Notes: generated by a model from the letters alone, not told the origin. Shown: positions 16,779-25,519, counted from the stretch's first letter. The stretch is DNA of 64,000 nucleotides from Actibacterium atlanticum (GCF_000671395.1 NZ_AQQY01000004.1:124001-188000), one strand, 5' to 3'. Translations and numbers: made by a program.

Positions 16779-18155
16779 TTAGCCTTCGGCAATGAAGTCC
16801 GCGATTGCTTCGTCAAAGCTGACCAGGGTTCCGCCAGTTTCGCTGGCATAGGTCTCTGCCTCGCCTTTGCGCAGGAAGGTCGCGTACTCTTCGCCAGACT
16901 TGACCCAGAAGGCGGTCTTGCCGAACAGCTTCAGGCCTGTTTCCACGTCATAAACGTAGGTGGCGTTCACCAGCGCGGCGGTGGCGCGGATCTCGGCCAT
17001 GGCTTTCAGGAACTCAGGCATGGTTCCGAAAGAGGAAACACCATCACGCGAGTGCCAAATCTCCATCGGCAGGCCTTTATTGGCGACCGCTGGGTCCACC
17101 ATCACGGCTTTGTCGGCCTCATAGTCGACACCCAAGTCGGCGTAGGCGGCCTTCAGGTAGTCCTCGGTGATCCAGGCGTCGAAATCGAGCGGCGGGATCG
17201 CCTTTTCCTTAACCAGAACGCCGTGGTTGAACTTCAGCGCGTCGACCCATTCCTGCTTGATTGACGGTTCCAGCGTCAGGTGGCCACCTTCCGAGAAATA
17301 CAGGTAAAGAACCTCTTTCTCGACGCCGGTCCAGCCTTCCATCAGGGTCACAGCCTGCATCGGATCTTCGCGAATCCACTCCCCGGCTTCCCAGACGGCT
17401 TTGATAAAGGCTTCAACGACTTCGGGGTATTCCACCGCAAAGTCCTCGCGGACCACAACGCCGTGCAGGTAGGGCACGCCGGTTTCCGAACCGTCATAGA
17501 TTTTGCGACCCGTGCCGCGGAATTCCATAATCTCTGACCAGGGGCAGAAGTCCGAATGCGCGTCGATCTTGCCCGCCGCGATGTTGGCGGCACCCACGGC
17601 GGGGCTCTGGTTTTTCAGAACGTAGTCGCCGGTGGGAATTTCGTTGTCCTGCATTGCCTTGAGCAACATGCCCCATGCGGCCGAGCCAACCGGGGTAGAC
17701 ACGGCTTTGCCTTCCAGTTGGTCAATCGAATAGATGTCACTATCGACCGGTACGACGATGGCGTTGCCCGAGCCTTTCAGGTTGTAACCTGTTCCAGCCA
17801 CGTAAAGCGTGCGCAGGCTTTCAGTTTCCTGAAACTTGGCGCCATTCACGATCAGAGGGTAATCCCCCATGACCCCAAAGTTCAGCTTGTTGGCCAGCAT
17901 CTGGTTGGTGATTGGGCCGCCCGAGCTGTAGTCCGCCCAGCTGACGTCATATTCGGCGTCGGCGTATTTGCCATCGGTGGGCAGGTACTTTTCAAGCAGG
18001 CCCAGTTCTTTGACGACGATCCCTGCGGTATACGTGTCGGTGCACATCGACTGGTGCCCGACCGCGATGGTGATCTTTTCGGCCGATGCCATCGAGGCCA
18101 TCGGTACAAGTGCTGCGCCAAGCAACACAGATTTTAAAGTATAGTTCGTAGTCAT
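16779..18155 (-). CDS. ABC transporter substrate-binding protein, NrtA/SsuA-like, large form
   Basis: 458 residues, longer than usual SsuA/TauA proteins (about 320) and close in size to NrtA. A signal peptide covers about 1-25 (cleavage after SMASA). The fold pattern is of the NMT1/SsuA type: ITIAVGHQSMCTDTY at the start, then NFGVMGDYPLIVNGAKF, and GAANIAAGKIDAHSDFCPW. Two cysteines (in SMCTD and DFCPW) might form a disulfide near the ligand cleft. The ligand is unknown. The gene is preceded by a 305-base AT-rich region, so a promoter for the transport part of the locus is likely there. Confidence 0.88.
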   Translation of the reverse strand: MTTNYTLKSVLLGAALVPMASMASAEKITIAVGHQSMCTDTYTAGIVVKELGLLEKYLPTDGKYADAEYDVSWADYSSGGPITNQMLANKLNFGVMGDYPLIVNGAKFQETESLRTLYVAGTGYNLKGSGNAIVVPVDSDIYSIDQLEGKAVSTPVGSAAWGMLLKAMQDNEIPTGDYVLKNQSPAVGAANIAAGKIDAHSDFCPWSEIMEFRGTGRKIYDGSETGVPYLHGVVVREDFAVEYPEVVEAFIKAVWEAGEWIREDPMQAVTLMEGWTGVEKEVLYLYFSEGGHLTLEPSIKQEWVDALKFNHGVLVKEKAIPPLDFDAWITEDYLKAAYADLGVDYEADKAVMVDPAVANKGLPMEIWHSRDGVSSFGTMPEFLKAMAEIRATAALVNATYVYDVETGLKLFGKTAFWVKSGEEYATFLRKGEAETYASETGGTLVSFDEAIADFIAEG

Positions 18156-18460
18156 TGCGACGTTCCCTTGGAAGATTTCAGTTTTCCGTCTGCAACCAGT
18201 ATCGGGGCTGTTTTGGGCTTCTCAAAACTCGGGAAGTTAACAATTTGTAAGCAATTTCACTTTGCTCAAAAAACAGACGCGAAATCGAAGAAACGGGTCG
18301 CAATGTATCACTGAAAAGACAGTATTTTGGCGAATCGGTGATTCTTATTATTTGTTTGTTTTCAATATCTTAGGTGTGTTTTTCGGGTGGCAAGAACGCC
18401 CCTGTCAGCGGGGCTGAAGGGGTGTTCAGTCTGAAATGTTGCAGCCCCACAAAGGGGGGG
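18156..18460. other. Intergenic region between HEAT-repeat and binding-protein genes, with a twin-GANTC palindrome
   Basis: No coding region is seen in these 305 bases. It is markedly AT-rich at 18340-18375 and should hold the promoter of the downstream ABC genes. The palindrome GAATC-GGT-GATTC (18332-18344) places two CcrM GANTC sites back to back. A weak hairpin (GCCCC/GGGGC near 18396-18412) follows the HEAT gene, but it is not a convincing terminator, so read-through into the ABC genes is possible. Confidence 0.5.
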
Positions 18461-19414
18461 TTAGGCAGCCATTTTGCCCAGTGCCCAACGGACATTCTTG
18501 CGCACGTCCGGGTCGGTATCGTCTTCGTATTTTTGCAGGAAAGGCGCCGTTTCTGGCACTGCCAGTTCGCCCAGAACCGCCGCGCATTCTTTGCGCAAAT
18601 TCGGCACTGGCAAATCCATCATCGGGCCGATTTCCATGGCCGCTTCGGTAGCCCCCAGCTTGCCCAATGAACGAACAGCCTTGAGACGAACCTGCCAAAA
18701 TTCATCGTCCAGTACGCTCCGCAGCGCGGTAACGCAGCCTGCCCCACCGGTTTTCGCCAGGGTTTCAGCGGCAGCTTCCCGCACGATCCACTCGGAGTCA
18801 TTCAACGCTTCAATCAGCGTGGCTTCGGCATGTTCAGACTTGGAAAACCCGAGCGCAGACAACGCTGTGCGCCGCACTTTTGGCGTGGCGTCATGTGCGG
18901 CATCCCGCAACGCCGGCAGCGATGTTTCATCCTGCAACCAGCCGATCACGCCTACCGCTTCGATGCGAACGATATCCGAACTGTGTTTCAGGGCAGCGAT
19001 TGCCGGTCCCATTGTTTCTGGGCGACGCAGTTCTTTGATGCCTGCGAAACAGGCAGCCAGCTTAATTTCATCTTCGTCCGACAAGTGCGGCAAGATGGAA
19101 TCCCCTGCGGACGGGTCTTTTAGTTCTTTCAGACTAATCGCAGCCGCTTCGACAACTGCGGGGTCGGTATCGGACAAAGCGATAACCAAAGCCGCCGCCG
19201 TTTCGGGCCCATCAAAATCCGTAAGCCCCTGCGCCGCTTGTTTGCGGACACCAGCATCTTCATCACTGATCGCTTTGGCCAGATAAGGGATTGCAGCCGG
19301 GTCGGCGCTGTCGGTCAGGTCAATAATGGCCATGATCCGTGCGCCCGGTGCCGGGTCGTCCAGCCCTTCGGCCAGTTCGGAAATGTCATCGAATTCTTCG
19401 AAAAGTGCGCTCAC
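18461..19414 (-). CDS. HEAT-repeat protein
   Basis: 317 residues built almost entirely of HEAT/PBS-lyase-type helical repeats of about 31 residues (for example VRKQAAQGLTDF, VRRTALSALGF, VREAAAETLAKTG, VRLKAVRSLGKLG, VRKNVRWALGKM). There is no signal peptide, so it is a cytoplasmic scaffold or assembly factor rather than a phycobilin lyase. It starts 8 bases after the stop of the small ferredoxin gene and is followed by the transporter genes, so a role in assembling or docking the flavoprotein/ferredoxin complex is a reasonable inference. Confidence 0.88.
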   Translation of the reverse strand: MSALFEEFDDISELAEGLDDPAPGARIMAIIDLTDSADPAAIPYLAKAISDEDAGVRKQAAQGLTDFDGPETAAALVIALSDTDPAVVEAAAISLKELKDPSAGDSILPHLSDEDEIKLAACFAGIKELRRPETMGPAIAALKHSSDIVRIEAVGVIGWLQDETSLPALRDAAHDATPKVRRTALSALGFSKSEHAEATLIEALNDSEWIVREAAAETLAKTGGAGCVTALRSVLDDEFWQVRLKAVRSLGKLGATEAAMEIGPMMDLPVPNLRKECAAVLGELAVPETAPFLQKYEDDTDPDVRKNVRWALGKMAA

Positions 19415-19421
19415 GTCCGCC

Positions 19422-19664
19422 TCACTTCAGCAAATAGGGAAGGTTCACGGTGACGGCGCCGGTGGGGCAGTCGGCCTCGCAGGGCATGCAGTACCAGCAT
19501 TCGTCGTATTTCATGAAAGCTGTCTTGTTGCCTTCGTCGGTTTCCACGATGCGCAACACATCCAGCGGACATACATCGACACAGACGGTGCAGCCTTTGT
19601 CGGCAATACACAGGTCGTCATTCACGATCACAGGCACGGTTGTAGAGGTTTGTGCGAGAGGCAT
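19422..19664 (-). CDS. Two-cluster 4Fe-4S ferredoxin, AprB-like
   Basis: 80 residues. Two cluster motifs: C19-x5-C25-x2-C28-x3-C32-P and C56-x2-C59-x2-C62-x3-C66-P. The layout, with a long first spacing and the second motif as CWYCMPCEADCP, resembles the beta subunit of adenylylsulfate reductase (AprB) without its C-terminal tail. The gene is 17 bases downstream of the AprA-like flavoprotein gene, so the two probably form a heterodimer in the cytoplasm and pass electrons between FAD and an external carrier. Confidence 0.88.
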   Translation of the reverse strand: MPLAQTSTTVPVIVNDDLCIADKGCTVCVDVCPLDVLRIVETDEGNKTAFMKYDECWYCMPCEADCPTGAVTVNLPYLLK

Positions 19665-19681
19665 ATCGTAGATCCTTCTTC

Positions 19682-21424
19682 TTATTCTGCCGCGACCGAA
19701 GGGTCGACGCGCTGCTTGTCATAGGCGTCTTTCTCTTCGTCAGCGATTTCAACGACATAGGGTTTGACGTCTTGCTTGCGATGCGCGGGTTTTCCGTCTT
19801 CACCCTTGGTCAGGATCGTGTGGCAGAACCAATTTTCATTGTCGCGTTCGTACTCGACCCGGTTGTGGTACAGCCCCCAGCGGCTTTCGGTTCGATAAAG
19901 CGAAGCCGCCGCCGCCATGTCAGCGCAGTCCAGGATCGACGAGGCTTCGAGCGCGCGCATCAGCTCGTGGCTGTCCTGCACATACATGCCTTGTTCCATG
20001 TCGTCGCGGACTTCTTCGAAACGTTTCTGCGCCAGTTCCATCTTGGCCGTCACCTTGGGCGGCTGCAGATAGTCATTCACCAGACGGCGGGTTTTGTATT
20101 CGATCTGATTTGGCGGGATGCCATCGTCGCGTTTGGTAGGTGCCAGAACGCGGTTGCGTTCGGCCTCGACTTCGCCTTCGTCAAAGGCGGCAAAATCCAC
20201 ATCCGCAATGAAGTCAGCGGCGTCCAACCCGGCGAAAGCGCCATTGGTAAAGGCCCCAAGCATGTAGTTATGCGGTACGTTCGCCATGTCCCCTGCGGCA
20301 TAGAGGCCAGGGATGGTGGTGCGGGCATGTTCATCGACAAACACTCCGCTGGCCGAATGGCCCGAGCAGAACCCGATTTCCGAGATATGCATCTCGATCA
20401 TCTGCTTGCGGTAATCTGTGCCGCGCCCGGCATGGAAATGTCCGCGCGTCGGGCGTTCCACGATGTGCAGAACGCGCTCAATCTCGGATACGGTTTCTTC
20501 GGCCAGGTGGTTCAGCTTCAGGTAAACCGGCCCTTTGCCGCCCTGCAGCTCGTCGTAAAACTCCTGCATCATCTGGCCCGACCAATAGTCACACTCGATG
20601 AACCGTTCACCTTTTGCATTCGCGGTGTACCCGCCCATTGGCCCCGCCACATAGGCACAGGCCGGGCCATTGTAATCCTTGATCAGCGGGTTGATCTGAT
20701 AGCATTCAAGGTTCGCCAGACCTGCCCCTGCGTGATAGGCCATCGAATAGCCCTCACCCGAGTTGGTTGGGTTCTCGTATGTGCCCATCAGGTAGCCCGA
20801 GGTCGGCAGGCCCAATCGCCCGGCGGCCCCCAAGCCCATGATGACGGCCTTGGCGCGGACCACCAGAAATTCAGCGGTGCGGGTGTTGACGCAGATTGCG
20901 CCCGCCACCCGACCTTCGCCCGTGAGCAGACGAGTCGACATATAACGGTTGATGATGTTGATGCGGGCTTTGCGCAGCTGACGATAAAGTGCCTTTTTAA
21001 CCGTATCCCCATTCGGCATCGGCAGCACATAGGTGCCGATGTGGTGCACTTTCTTTACGTCGTATTCGCCGTTTTCATCTTTCTGGAAACGGATGCCAAA
21101 TTCATCCAACTCTTCAATAATGCCATAGCATTCCTGGGCATAACGATAGACCGCTGCCTGATCGCAAATGCCGTCATTGGCGATGGTGATTTCCTTGGTG
21201 TATTGCTCGGGCGTGGCGTAGCCCGGAATGACCGAGTTGTTCAGCCCGTCCATCCCCATCGAAATCGCGCCCGACCGTTTCACATTGGCCTTGTCCAGCA
21301 AAACAACATTGGCTTTGGGGTTCTTGCGCTTGGCCTTCAACGCAGCCATCGGTCCAGCGGTACCGCCGCCGATCACTAAGATGTCACAATCAATCTGTGT
21401 CAGACCGTCAAGAATTTCGTCCAT
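19682..21424 (-). CDS. AprA-like FAD-dependent oxidoreductase (fumarate reductase/adenylylsulfate reductase flavoprotein family)
   Basis: 580 residues. The dinucleotide fold ILVIGGGTAGPMAAL is at about 15-29, followed by KRSGAISMGMDGLNN (49-63), which parallels the KRSGAxxxG segment of AprA rather than FrdA/SdhA. Near the C-terminal part of the FAD domain is TTIPGLYAAGDMANVPHN, the family's second FAD contact. A C-terminal helical domain follows. The start at 21424 has GGAG eight bases upstream; a GTG at 21454 is a weaker alternative. No Sat, AprM or Dsr gene is nearby, so it is unlikely to be a canonical APS reductase. Linked ABC importer, YeiH and cytochrome genes suggest oxidation of an imported sulfur compound or sulfite, which is an inference. 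Confidence 0.85.
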   Translation of the reverse strand: MDEILDGLTQIDCDILVIGGGTAGPMAALKAKRKNPKANVVLLDKANVKRSGAISMGMDGLNNSVIPGYATPEQYTKEITIANDGICDQAAVYRYAQECYGIIEELDEFGIRFQKDENGEYDVKKVHHIGTYVLPMPNGDTVKKALYRQLRKARINIINRYMSTRLLTGEGRVAGAICVNTRTAEFLVVRAKAVIMGLGAAGRLGLPTSGYLMGTYENPTNSGEGYSMAYHAGAGLANLECYQINPLIKDYNGPACAYVAGPMGGYTANAKGERFIECDYWSGQMMQEFYDELQGGKGPVYLKLNHLAEETVSEIERVLHIVERPTRGHFHAGRGTDYRKQMIEMHISEIGFCSGHSASGVFVDEHARTTIPGLYAAGDMANVPHNYMLGAFTNGAFAGLDAADFIADVDFAAFDEGEVEAERNRVLAPTKRDDGIPPNQIEYKTRRLVNDYLQPPKVTAKMELAQKRFEEVRDDMEQGMYVQDSHELMRALEASSILDCADMAAAASLYRTESRWGLYHNRVEYERDNENWFCHTILTKGEDGKPAHRKQDVKPYVVEIADEEKDAYDKQRVDPSVAAE

Positions 21425-21485
21425 TACCGGGCTCCTGCTGGGTGTTGGTTTCACGCTGCGCTGCGCTGCGGCGTGATAATGTCAA

Positions 21486-21776
21486 TTAGTTGTCAAGCTG
21501 GTCGGAAAGTTCCCGCAGATAGGGAAATGGATAGACCGCACGGTCATGACCGTCTGAAAAATGGACGTTCACGCCAAAAGTGCCGACAGGGTAAAGGCCG
21601 GTAATGCAAATGCCCGGCTGTACCGTTACTCCGCCATGATCCAAACGTTCGCGCACCGACCAGGCATCACGCGCTTCTTTGCGCAGCAGGCTCGCGGGCA
21701 GTACCGTGGTTTCGCCATTATCCCAGCTGACGTGCAAATGCCGGGCATCTTCGCTGGCTGTCATTTCTTCGATCAT
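21486..21776 (-). CDS. DUF971 (GBBH-like N-terminal domain) protein
   Basis: 96 residues from the ATG at 21776, which has a GGAG site six bases upstream; longer frames reach 21833. The C-terminal [22 protein letters not shown] matches the DUF971 pattern (FSDGH-x-x-x-x-Y-x-x-x-x-L), the domain that precedes the catalytic part of gamma-butyrobetaine hydroxylase and also occurs alone in iron-sulfur and Mrp/ApbC-linked proteins. It is first in the minus-strand flavoprotein unit and divergent from fdxA. A role in iron-sulfur cluster assembly or in binding the partner ferredoxin is plausible but unproven. Confidence 0.78.
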   Translation of the reverse strand: MIEEMTASEDARHLHVSWDNGETTVLPASLLRKEARDAWSVRERLDHGGVTVQPGICITGLYPVGTFGVNVHFSDGHDRAVYPFPYLRELSDQLDN

Positions 21777-21898
21777 GCTTCGCTCCGTTCGCTTTGGATC
21801 AGCTTCGCGAAACTTCCAATCCATCAATAGCAATTAATTTACGGACAGGGCTGCTGCGCTGCGGCAATCAAGGGGGAAGCCAGATTGGAGACGCGCCC

Positions 21899-22240
21899 AT
21901 GACCTATGTCGTCACAGACAACTGTATTGCCTGCAAATACACCGACTGCGTGTCGGTTTGCCCCGTGGACTGCTTTTATGAAGGGGAAAACATGTTGGTG
22001 ATCGACCCCGAGGAATGCATCGATTGCGGCGTGTGTGAGCCTGAGTGCCCCGCCGACGCAATCCGGGCCGATACCGAATCGGATATGGAAAAGTGGGTGG
22101 CTTTCAACGCCAAATACGCCGCCCTTTGGCCAGTGATTACCGAAGCCAAAGAGCCTCTGGCCGAGGCCGAAGATATGGATGGCACCCCCGGAAAACTGGA
22201 AACGCACTTCTCGGAAACCCCGGCTCAGCAGGCCGTATAA
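21899..22240 (+). CDS. fdxA: Seven-iron ferredoxin FdxA
   Basis: 113 residues. The N-terminal clusters follow the 3Fe-4S/4Fe-4S plan: Cys9, Cys12, Cys17, Cys21 in [20 protein letters not shown] and Cys40, Cys43, Cys46, Cys50 in [14 protein letters not shown]. The C-terminal extension of about 55 residues is typical of FdxA. The start has GGAG upstream. It is divergent from the DUF971/AprA-like unit over a 122-base gap and 11 bases ahead of the ferredoxin-NADP reductase gene, so the two plus-strand genes form an electron-transfer pair. Confidence 0.93.
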   Translation: MTYVVTDNCIACKYTDCVSVCPVDCFYEGENMLVIDPEECIDCGVCEPECPADAIRADTESDMEKWVAFNAKYAALWPVITEAKEPLAEAEDMDGTPGKLETHFSETPAQQAV

Positions 22241-22251
22241 GGACGCCAGAC

Positions 22252-23040
22252 ATGAACGCTCCAGCCAAAATTATGCCCGACGCGCAGAAGATTACCTCGG
22301 TTCAGCATTGGTCCGACACGCTCTTTTCCTTTCGGGTGACGCGCCCGCAATCGCTGCGTTTTCGATCGGGCGAGTTCGTGATGATCGGTCTGTTAAAGGA
22401 CGACGGCAAACCGCTGCTGCGTGCCTATTCGATTGCTTCGCCCAGCTGGGATGACGAGCTGGAGTTTTATTCGATCAAAGTGCCGGATGGCCCGCTGACC
22501 TCGCGTCTGCAAAAGATTGAACCGGGGGATGAGATCATCCTGCGCCCTAAGCCGGTGGGTACGCTGGTGCTGGATGCGTTGCTGCCGGGCAAACGATTGT
22601 GGATGATCGCGACCGGCACCGGGATCGCGCCTTTTGCGTCGCTGTTGCGTGACCCGGAAACTTGGGAAGCCTATGATGAGGTCATCGTCGCACATACTTG
22701 CCGTACCAAGGCTGAACTGGCCTATGGCACAGAGATTGTCGGGGCTTTGCCAGATGATCCGCTGATCGGCGAGCTGGTTGGTGATAAGTTGAAATACTAT
22801 CCCACCACCACGCGCGAACCATCGACCTATGAAGGGCGCATCAGTGACCACATCCGCGACGGTCAGGTGTTTAAGGCGCTGGACCTGCCCAAGTGGAACG
22901 CGGATGAAGACCGGGTAATGATCTGCGGCAATCTGGCCTTGAACAAAGACATAATGTCCCTGTGCGAAGCTCACGGGCTTGAGGAAGGCGCGAATTCCGC
23001 CCCCAAACATTTCGTGGTGGAAAAGGCGTTTATTGACTAA
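22252..23040 (+). CDS. fpr: Ferredoxin-NADP+ reductase
   Basis: 262 residues of the bacterial subclass. The FAD site RAYSIASP is near 57-64, the NADP region ATGTGIAPFASLLRDPETW is in the middle, and the C-terminus HFVVEKAFID is typical of proteobacterial FPRs. It exchanges electrons between NADP(H) and ferredoxin or flavodoxin. It lies 11 bases after fdxA, its natural partner. The last 11 bases overlap the end of the convergent thioredoxin-fold gene. Confidence 0.93.
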   Translation: MNAPAKIMPDAQKITSVQHWSDTLFSFRVTRPQSLRFRSGEFVMIGLLKDDGKPLLRAYSIASPSWDDELEFYSIKVPDGPLTSRLQKIEPGDEIILRPKPVGTLVLDALLPGKRLWMIATGTGIAPFASLLRDPETWEAYDEVIVAHTCRTKAELAYGTEIVGALPDDPLIGELVGDKLKYYPTTTREPSTYEGRISDHIRDGQVFKALDLPKWNADEDRVMICGNLALNKDIMSLCEAHGLEEGANSAPKHFVVEKAFID

Positions 23041-23725
23041 GCCAAAGCGCCTTTAGGTCTTCGATCTCGGCCGTGCCAAAGGTCACGCTTTCGGGCGTGA
23101 CAAAGGCCGGGGTGCCCAAAATCGCCATGTCGACCGCGAAGTCGCGGTTGTAGCCGATGCGTTCAGACACCGCATCGCTTTCCATTGCGACGGCGATTGC
23201 GGCGTAGTCCCAGCCCTCGGCCTCGGCGAGCCGTCTAAAGCTGGCTTCGTTCAGCGGCCCGCGCAATGTCCACAAGGCCTGATGCGCCGTGGCATAGGCG
23301 GCGTTTCCCAACAGCGCCTGTACCCCAAGGGCAAAACGCGCTCCTCGCTCTGAACCGGGCGACAAGATCGGCAGTTGCCGCATCTCGATTCGCACATCGG
23401 GGTTGGCTGCAACCAGCTTTTCTAGCGGCGGGTGCATCGCTTTGCATGGCGCACAGCGATAGTCGAAAAATTCGACCACGCGGACGGGGGCGTCAACCTG
23501 CCCGATCCCCAGAATTGGCGGGTCCTCAAATATCTGGCGATGGGATGAGAGTTTCTCTCGCAGCGCCATACGTTGTTCGCGCGCGGACAACACCTCTAAC
23601 GCTTCCAGGATAACTTCTGGGTTTTCGAGGATGTAATTCCTGATTTGGGCATCAAGATTCGGCTCGTGCGCCTTGGCCTGAGCCAGGGTCGCCATTAGGG
23701 CAAGAATGGGGAAGATATATCGCAT
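23030..23725 (-). CDS. Periplasmic DsbA-family thiol-disulfide oxidoreductase
   Basis: 231 residues with signal peptide MRYIFPILALMATLAQAKA. The thioredoxin-like domain carries the CAPC active site (Cys91-Cys94) after VVEFFDYR, and a cis-proline in GTPAF near residue 206. A helical N-terminal segment (about 22-65) before the fold is as in ScsC/DsbA-like oligomeric isomerases. It probably forms or reshuffles disulfides in exported proteins. The gene converges on fpr with an 11-base antisense overlap. Confidence 0.9.
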   Translation of the reverse strand: MRYIFPILALMATLAQAKAHEPNLDAQIRNYILENPEVILEALEVLSAREQRMALREKLSSHRQIFEDPPILGIGQVDAPVRVVEFFDYRCAPCKAMHPPLEKLVAANPDVRIEMRQLPILSPGSERGARFALGVQALLGNAAYATAHQALWTLRGPLNEASFRRLAEAEGWDYAAIAVAMESDAVSERIGYNRDFAVDMAILGTPAFVTPESVTFGTAEIEDLKALWLSQ

Positions 23726-24057
23726 CGTTTCGCCTTGTACTTTGGGCAGGCTATCGACAGGCCCGCCATAGCACGACTTGCGCGTGCCAAGACCTCAGGA
23801 CTCTCACAGGACTGTGATCCTTTTCGCCGTCTAAATGACCAAAGAGGCATCGGACTGATGAAGATTGTGTCGTCGACAAGCTGGCGCCTCGTGAAAGGGT
23901 AAATCCTGATGCAACCGCCAGAGCCCCTGAAACAAGCGTTTCGGACCGTCACCGGATGGAAAACAGCGGTTTTGACGCATGACTGTTGCTTAAGGTTAGT
24001 TCACAACTATCAATAATTGTATTTAATAGGGATGTATCGCCTTATGGAGGACTTGAG
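23726..24057. other. Intergenic region upstream of manC with possible leader structure
   Basis: No gene is recognised in these 332 bases. Complementary arms CTGGCG (23881-23886) and CGCCAG (23916-23921) enclose a 29-base loop, and a second small hairpin GAAAC-AAGC-GTTTC follows (23929-23942). It must contain the promoters of the dsbA-like gene (minus) and manC (plus). The last 80 bases are AT-rich. Confidence 0.4.
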
Positions 24058-25509
24058 TTGTCTTTGATCAATCCCGTTATATTGTGCGGTGGTTCTGGTA
24101 CACGGCTTTGGCCGCTTTCCCGAAAAAGCTATCCAAAACAATTTGTTCCTCTGGTCGACTCCGAAACCTTGTTTCAGGCATCTGTATCCCGTCTTAGCGG
24201 CGCGCAGAGGGCGTTCAGCTTTGCGCGCCCAACAATCCTGACCAATTCAGATTTTCGCTTCATCGTAACCGAACAACTGTCGTCCGTTGGTGTCGATCCA
24301 GCGGCTATCTTGATCGAGCCCGAGGGGCGCAACACTGCACCGGCTATTTTAGCGGCAGCCCTGCATCTGGCCGAAAGCGACGCTGAGGCGATCATGCTTG
24401 TCGCTCCTTCAGATCACGTTGTGCCCAACGTCGAGGCCTTTCATGCAGCTATTGCGCAAGGCCTGGAGGCAGTTTACGACGGTAAGATCGTCACCTTTGG
24501 GATCAAACCGACCCATGCGGAAACCGCTTATGGTTATCTGGAGCTGACGGCCGCGCCAAATGGATCAGGCGCTGCAGTTGACCTTAAAAAATTCGTGGAA
24601 AAACCTGACGTGACCCGCGCCACCGAAATGTTGGCGGCTGGAAACTTCATGTGGAACGCCGGGATTTTCCTGTTTAAAGCCAAAGACATCGTCGAAGCCT
24701 TCAATACCTACGCAGCAAGCCTGGTAGGGCCAGTTTCCCAAGCCGTGAAGACCGCAGAGGTAGATCTTGGCTTCCTGCGTTTGACCCCTGAACTCTGGGC
24801 GCAGGCCGACGACATTTCGATTGACTATGCCGTAATGGAAAAAGCAGACAACTTGGCGGTTGTCCCGTTTATTGGCGGTTGGTCGGATTTGGGCGGCTGG
24901 GATGCAGTCTGGCGCGATGCGGGCCCTGATTGCAATGGCGTTGTAACCTCGGGCGATGCAACAGCAATTGATTGTCAGGACAGCCTGATCCGATCAGACA
25001 GCGAGCGCGTCGAAGTGGTCGGTATTGGTCTGAAAAACGTTATGGCCATTGCGATGAACGATGCAGTGCTTGTTGCGGACATGTCGCGTGCGCAAGACGT
25101 CAAACAAGCGGTATCCGCCCTGAAAGGAAAAGGAGCGCAGCAAGCGACCCATTTCCCGAAAGAGCATCGCCCATGGGGTTGGTTTGAAAGCCTTGTGATT
25201 GGCGGACGTTTTCAGGTTAAACGCATTCTCGTTCACCCCGGTGCAGCGCTGAGCCTGCAAAGCCACGTCCACCGCTCTGAACACTGGATCGTGGTGGAGG
25301 GTACCGCCCGCGTGACCGTGGGCGAAAAGGTCCAGATGGTGACCGAGAACCAGTCGGTTTATGTCCCACTAGGCGTCGTTCACCGGATGGAAAACCCCGG
25401 CAAAGTTCCAATGGTTCTGATCGAAGTCCAAACTGGGGCATACGTCGGCGAAGACGACATCATTCGCTACGAAGACTTATATGCGCGCGGTCAAAGCGCG
25501 AGGGGGTAA
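24058..25509 (+). CDS. manC: Mannose-1-phosphate guanylyltransferase / mannose-6-phosphate isomerase
   Basis: 483 residues from a TTG start at 24058 that has a GGAGG site 7 bases upstream; no in-frame ATG is near. The N-terminal nucleotidyltransferase has the signature GGSGTRLWPLSRKSYPKQF (11-29) and FVEKPD in the middle. The C-terminal cupin (about 385-470) with ALSLQSHVHRSEHWIVVEGTA is the type II isomerase domain. It makes GDP-mannose for surface glycans and is followed 10 bases later by the phosphomannomutase gene. First gene of the glycan locus. Confidence 0.93.
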   Translation: MSLINPVILCGGSGTRLWPLSRKSYPKQFVPLVDSETLFQASVSRLSGAQRAFSFARPTILTNSDFRFIVTEQLSSVGVDPAAILIEPEGRNTAPAILAAALHLAESDAEAIMLVAPSDHVVPNVEAFHAAIAQGLEAVYDGKIVTFGIKPTHAETAYGYLELTAAPNGSGAAVDLKKFVEKPDVTRATEMLAAGNFMWNAGIFLFKAKDIVEAFNTYAASLVGPVSQAVKTAEVDLGFLRLTPELWAQADDISIDYAVMEKADNLAVVPFIGGWSDLGGWDAVWRDAGPDCNGVVTSGDATAIDCQDSLIRSDSERVEVVGIGLKNVMAIAMNDAVLVADMSRAQDVKQAVSALKGKGAQQATHFPKEHRPWGWFESLVIGGRFQVKRILVHPGAALSLQSHVHRSEHWIVVEGTARVTVGEKVQMVTENQSVYVPLGVVHRMENPGKVPMVLIEVQTGAYVGEDDIIRYEDLYARGQSARG

Positions 25510-25519
25510 ATTAAACGCC

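Noticed and set aside
19652-21379. 575-codon plus-strand open frame opposite the AprA-like gene
   Set aside because: It is a shadow of a high-GC gene; the minus strand has the FAD motifs.
23855-23861. CTGATGA resembling the hammerhead ribozyme core
   Set aside because: The GAAA that follows is not placed after a closed stem II, so the three-stem core cannot form.
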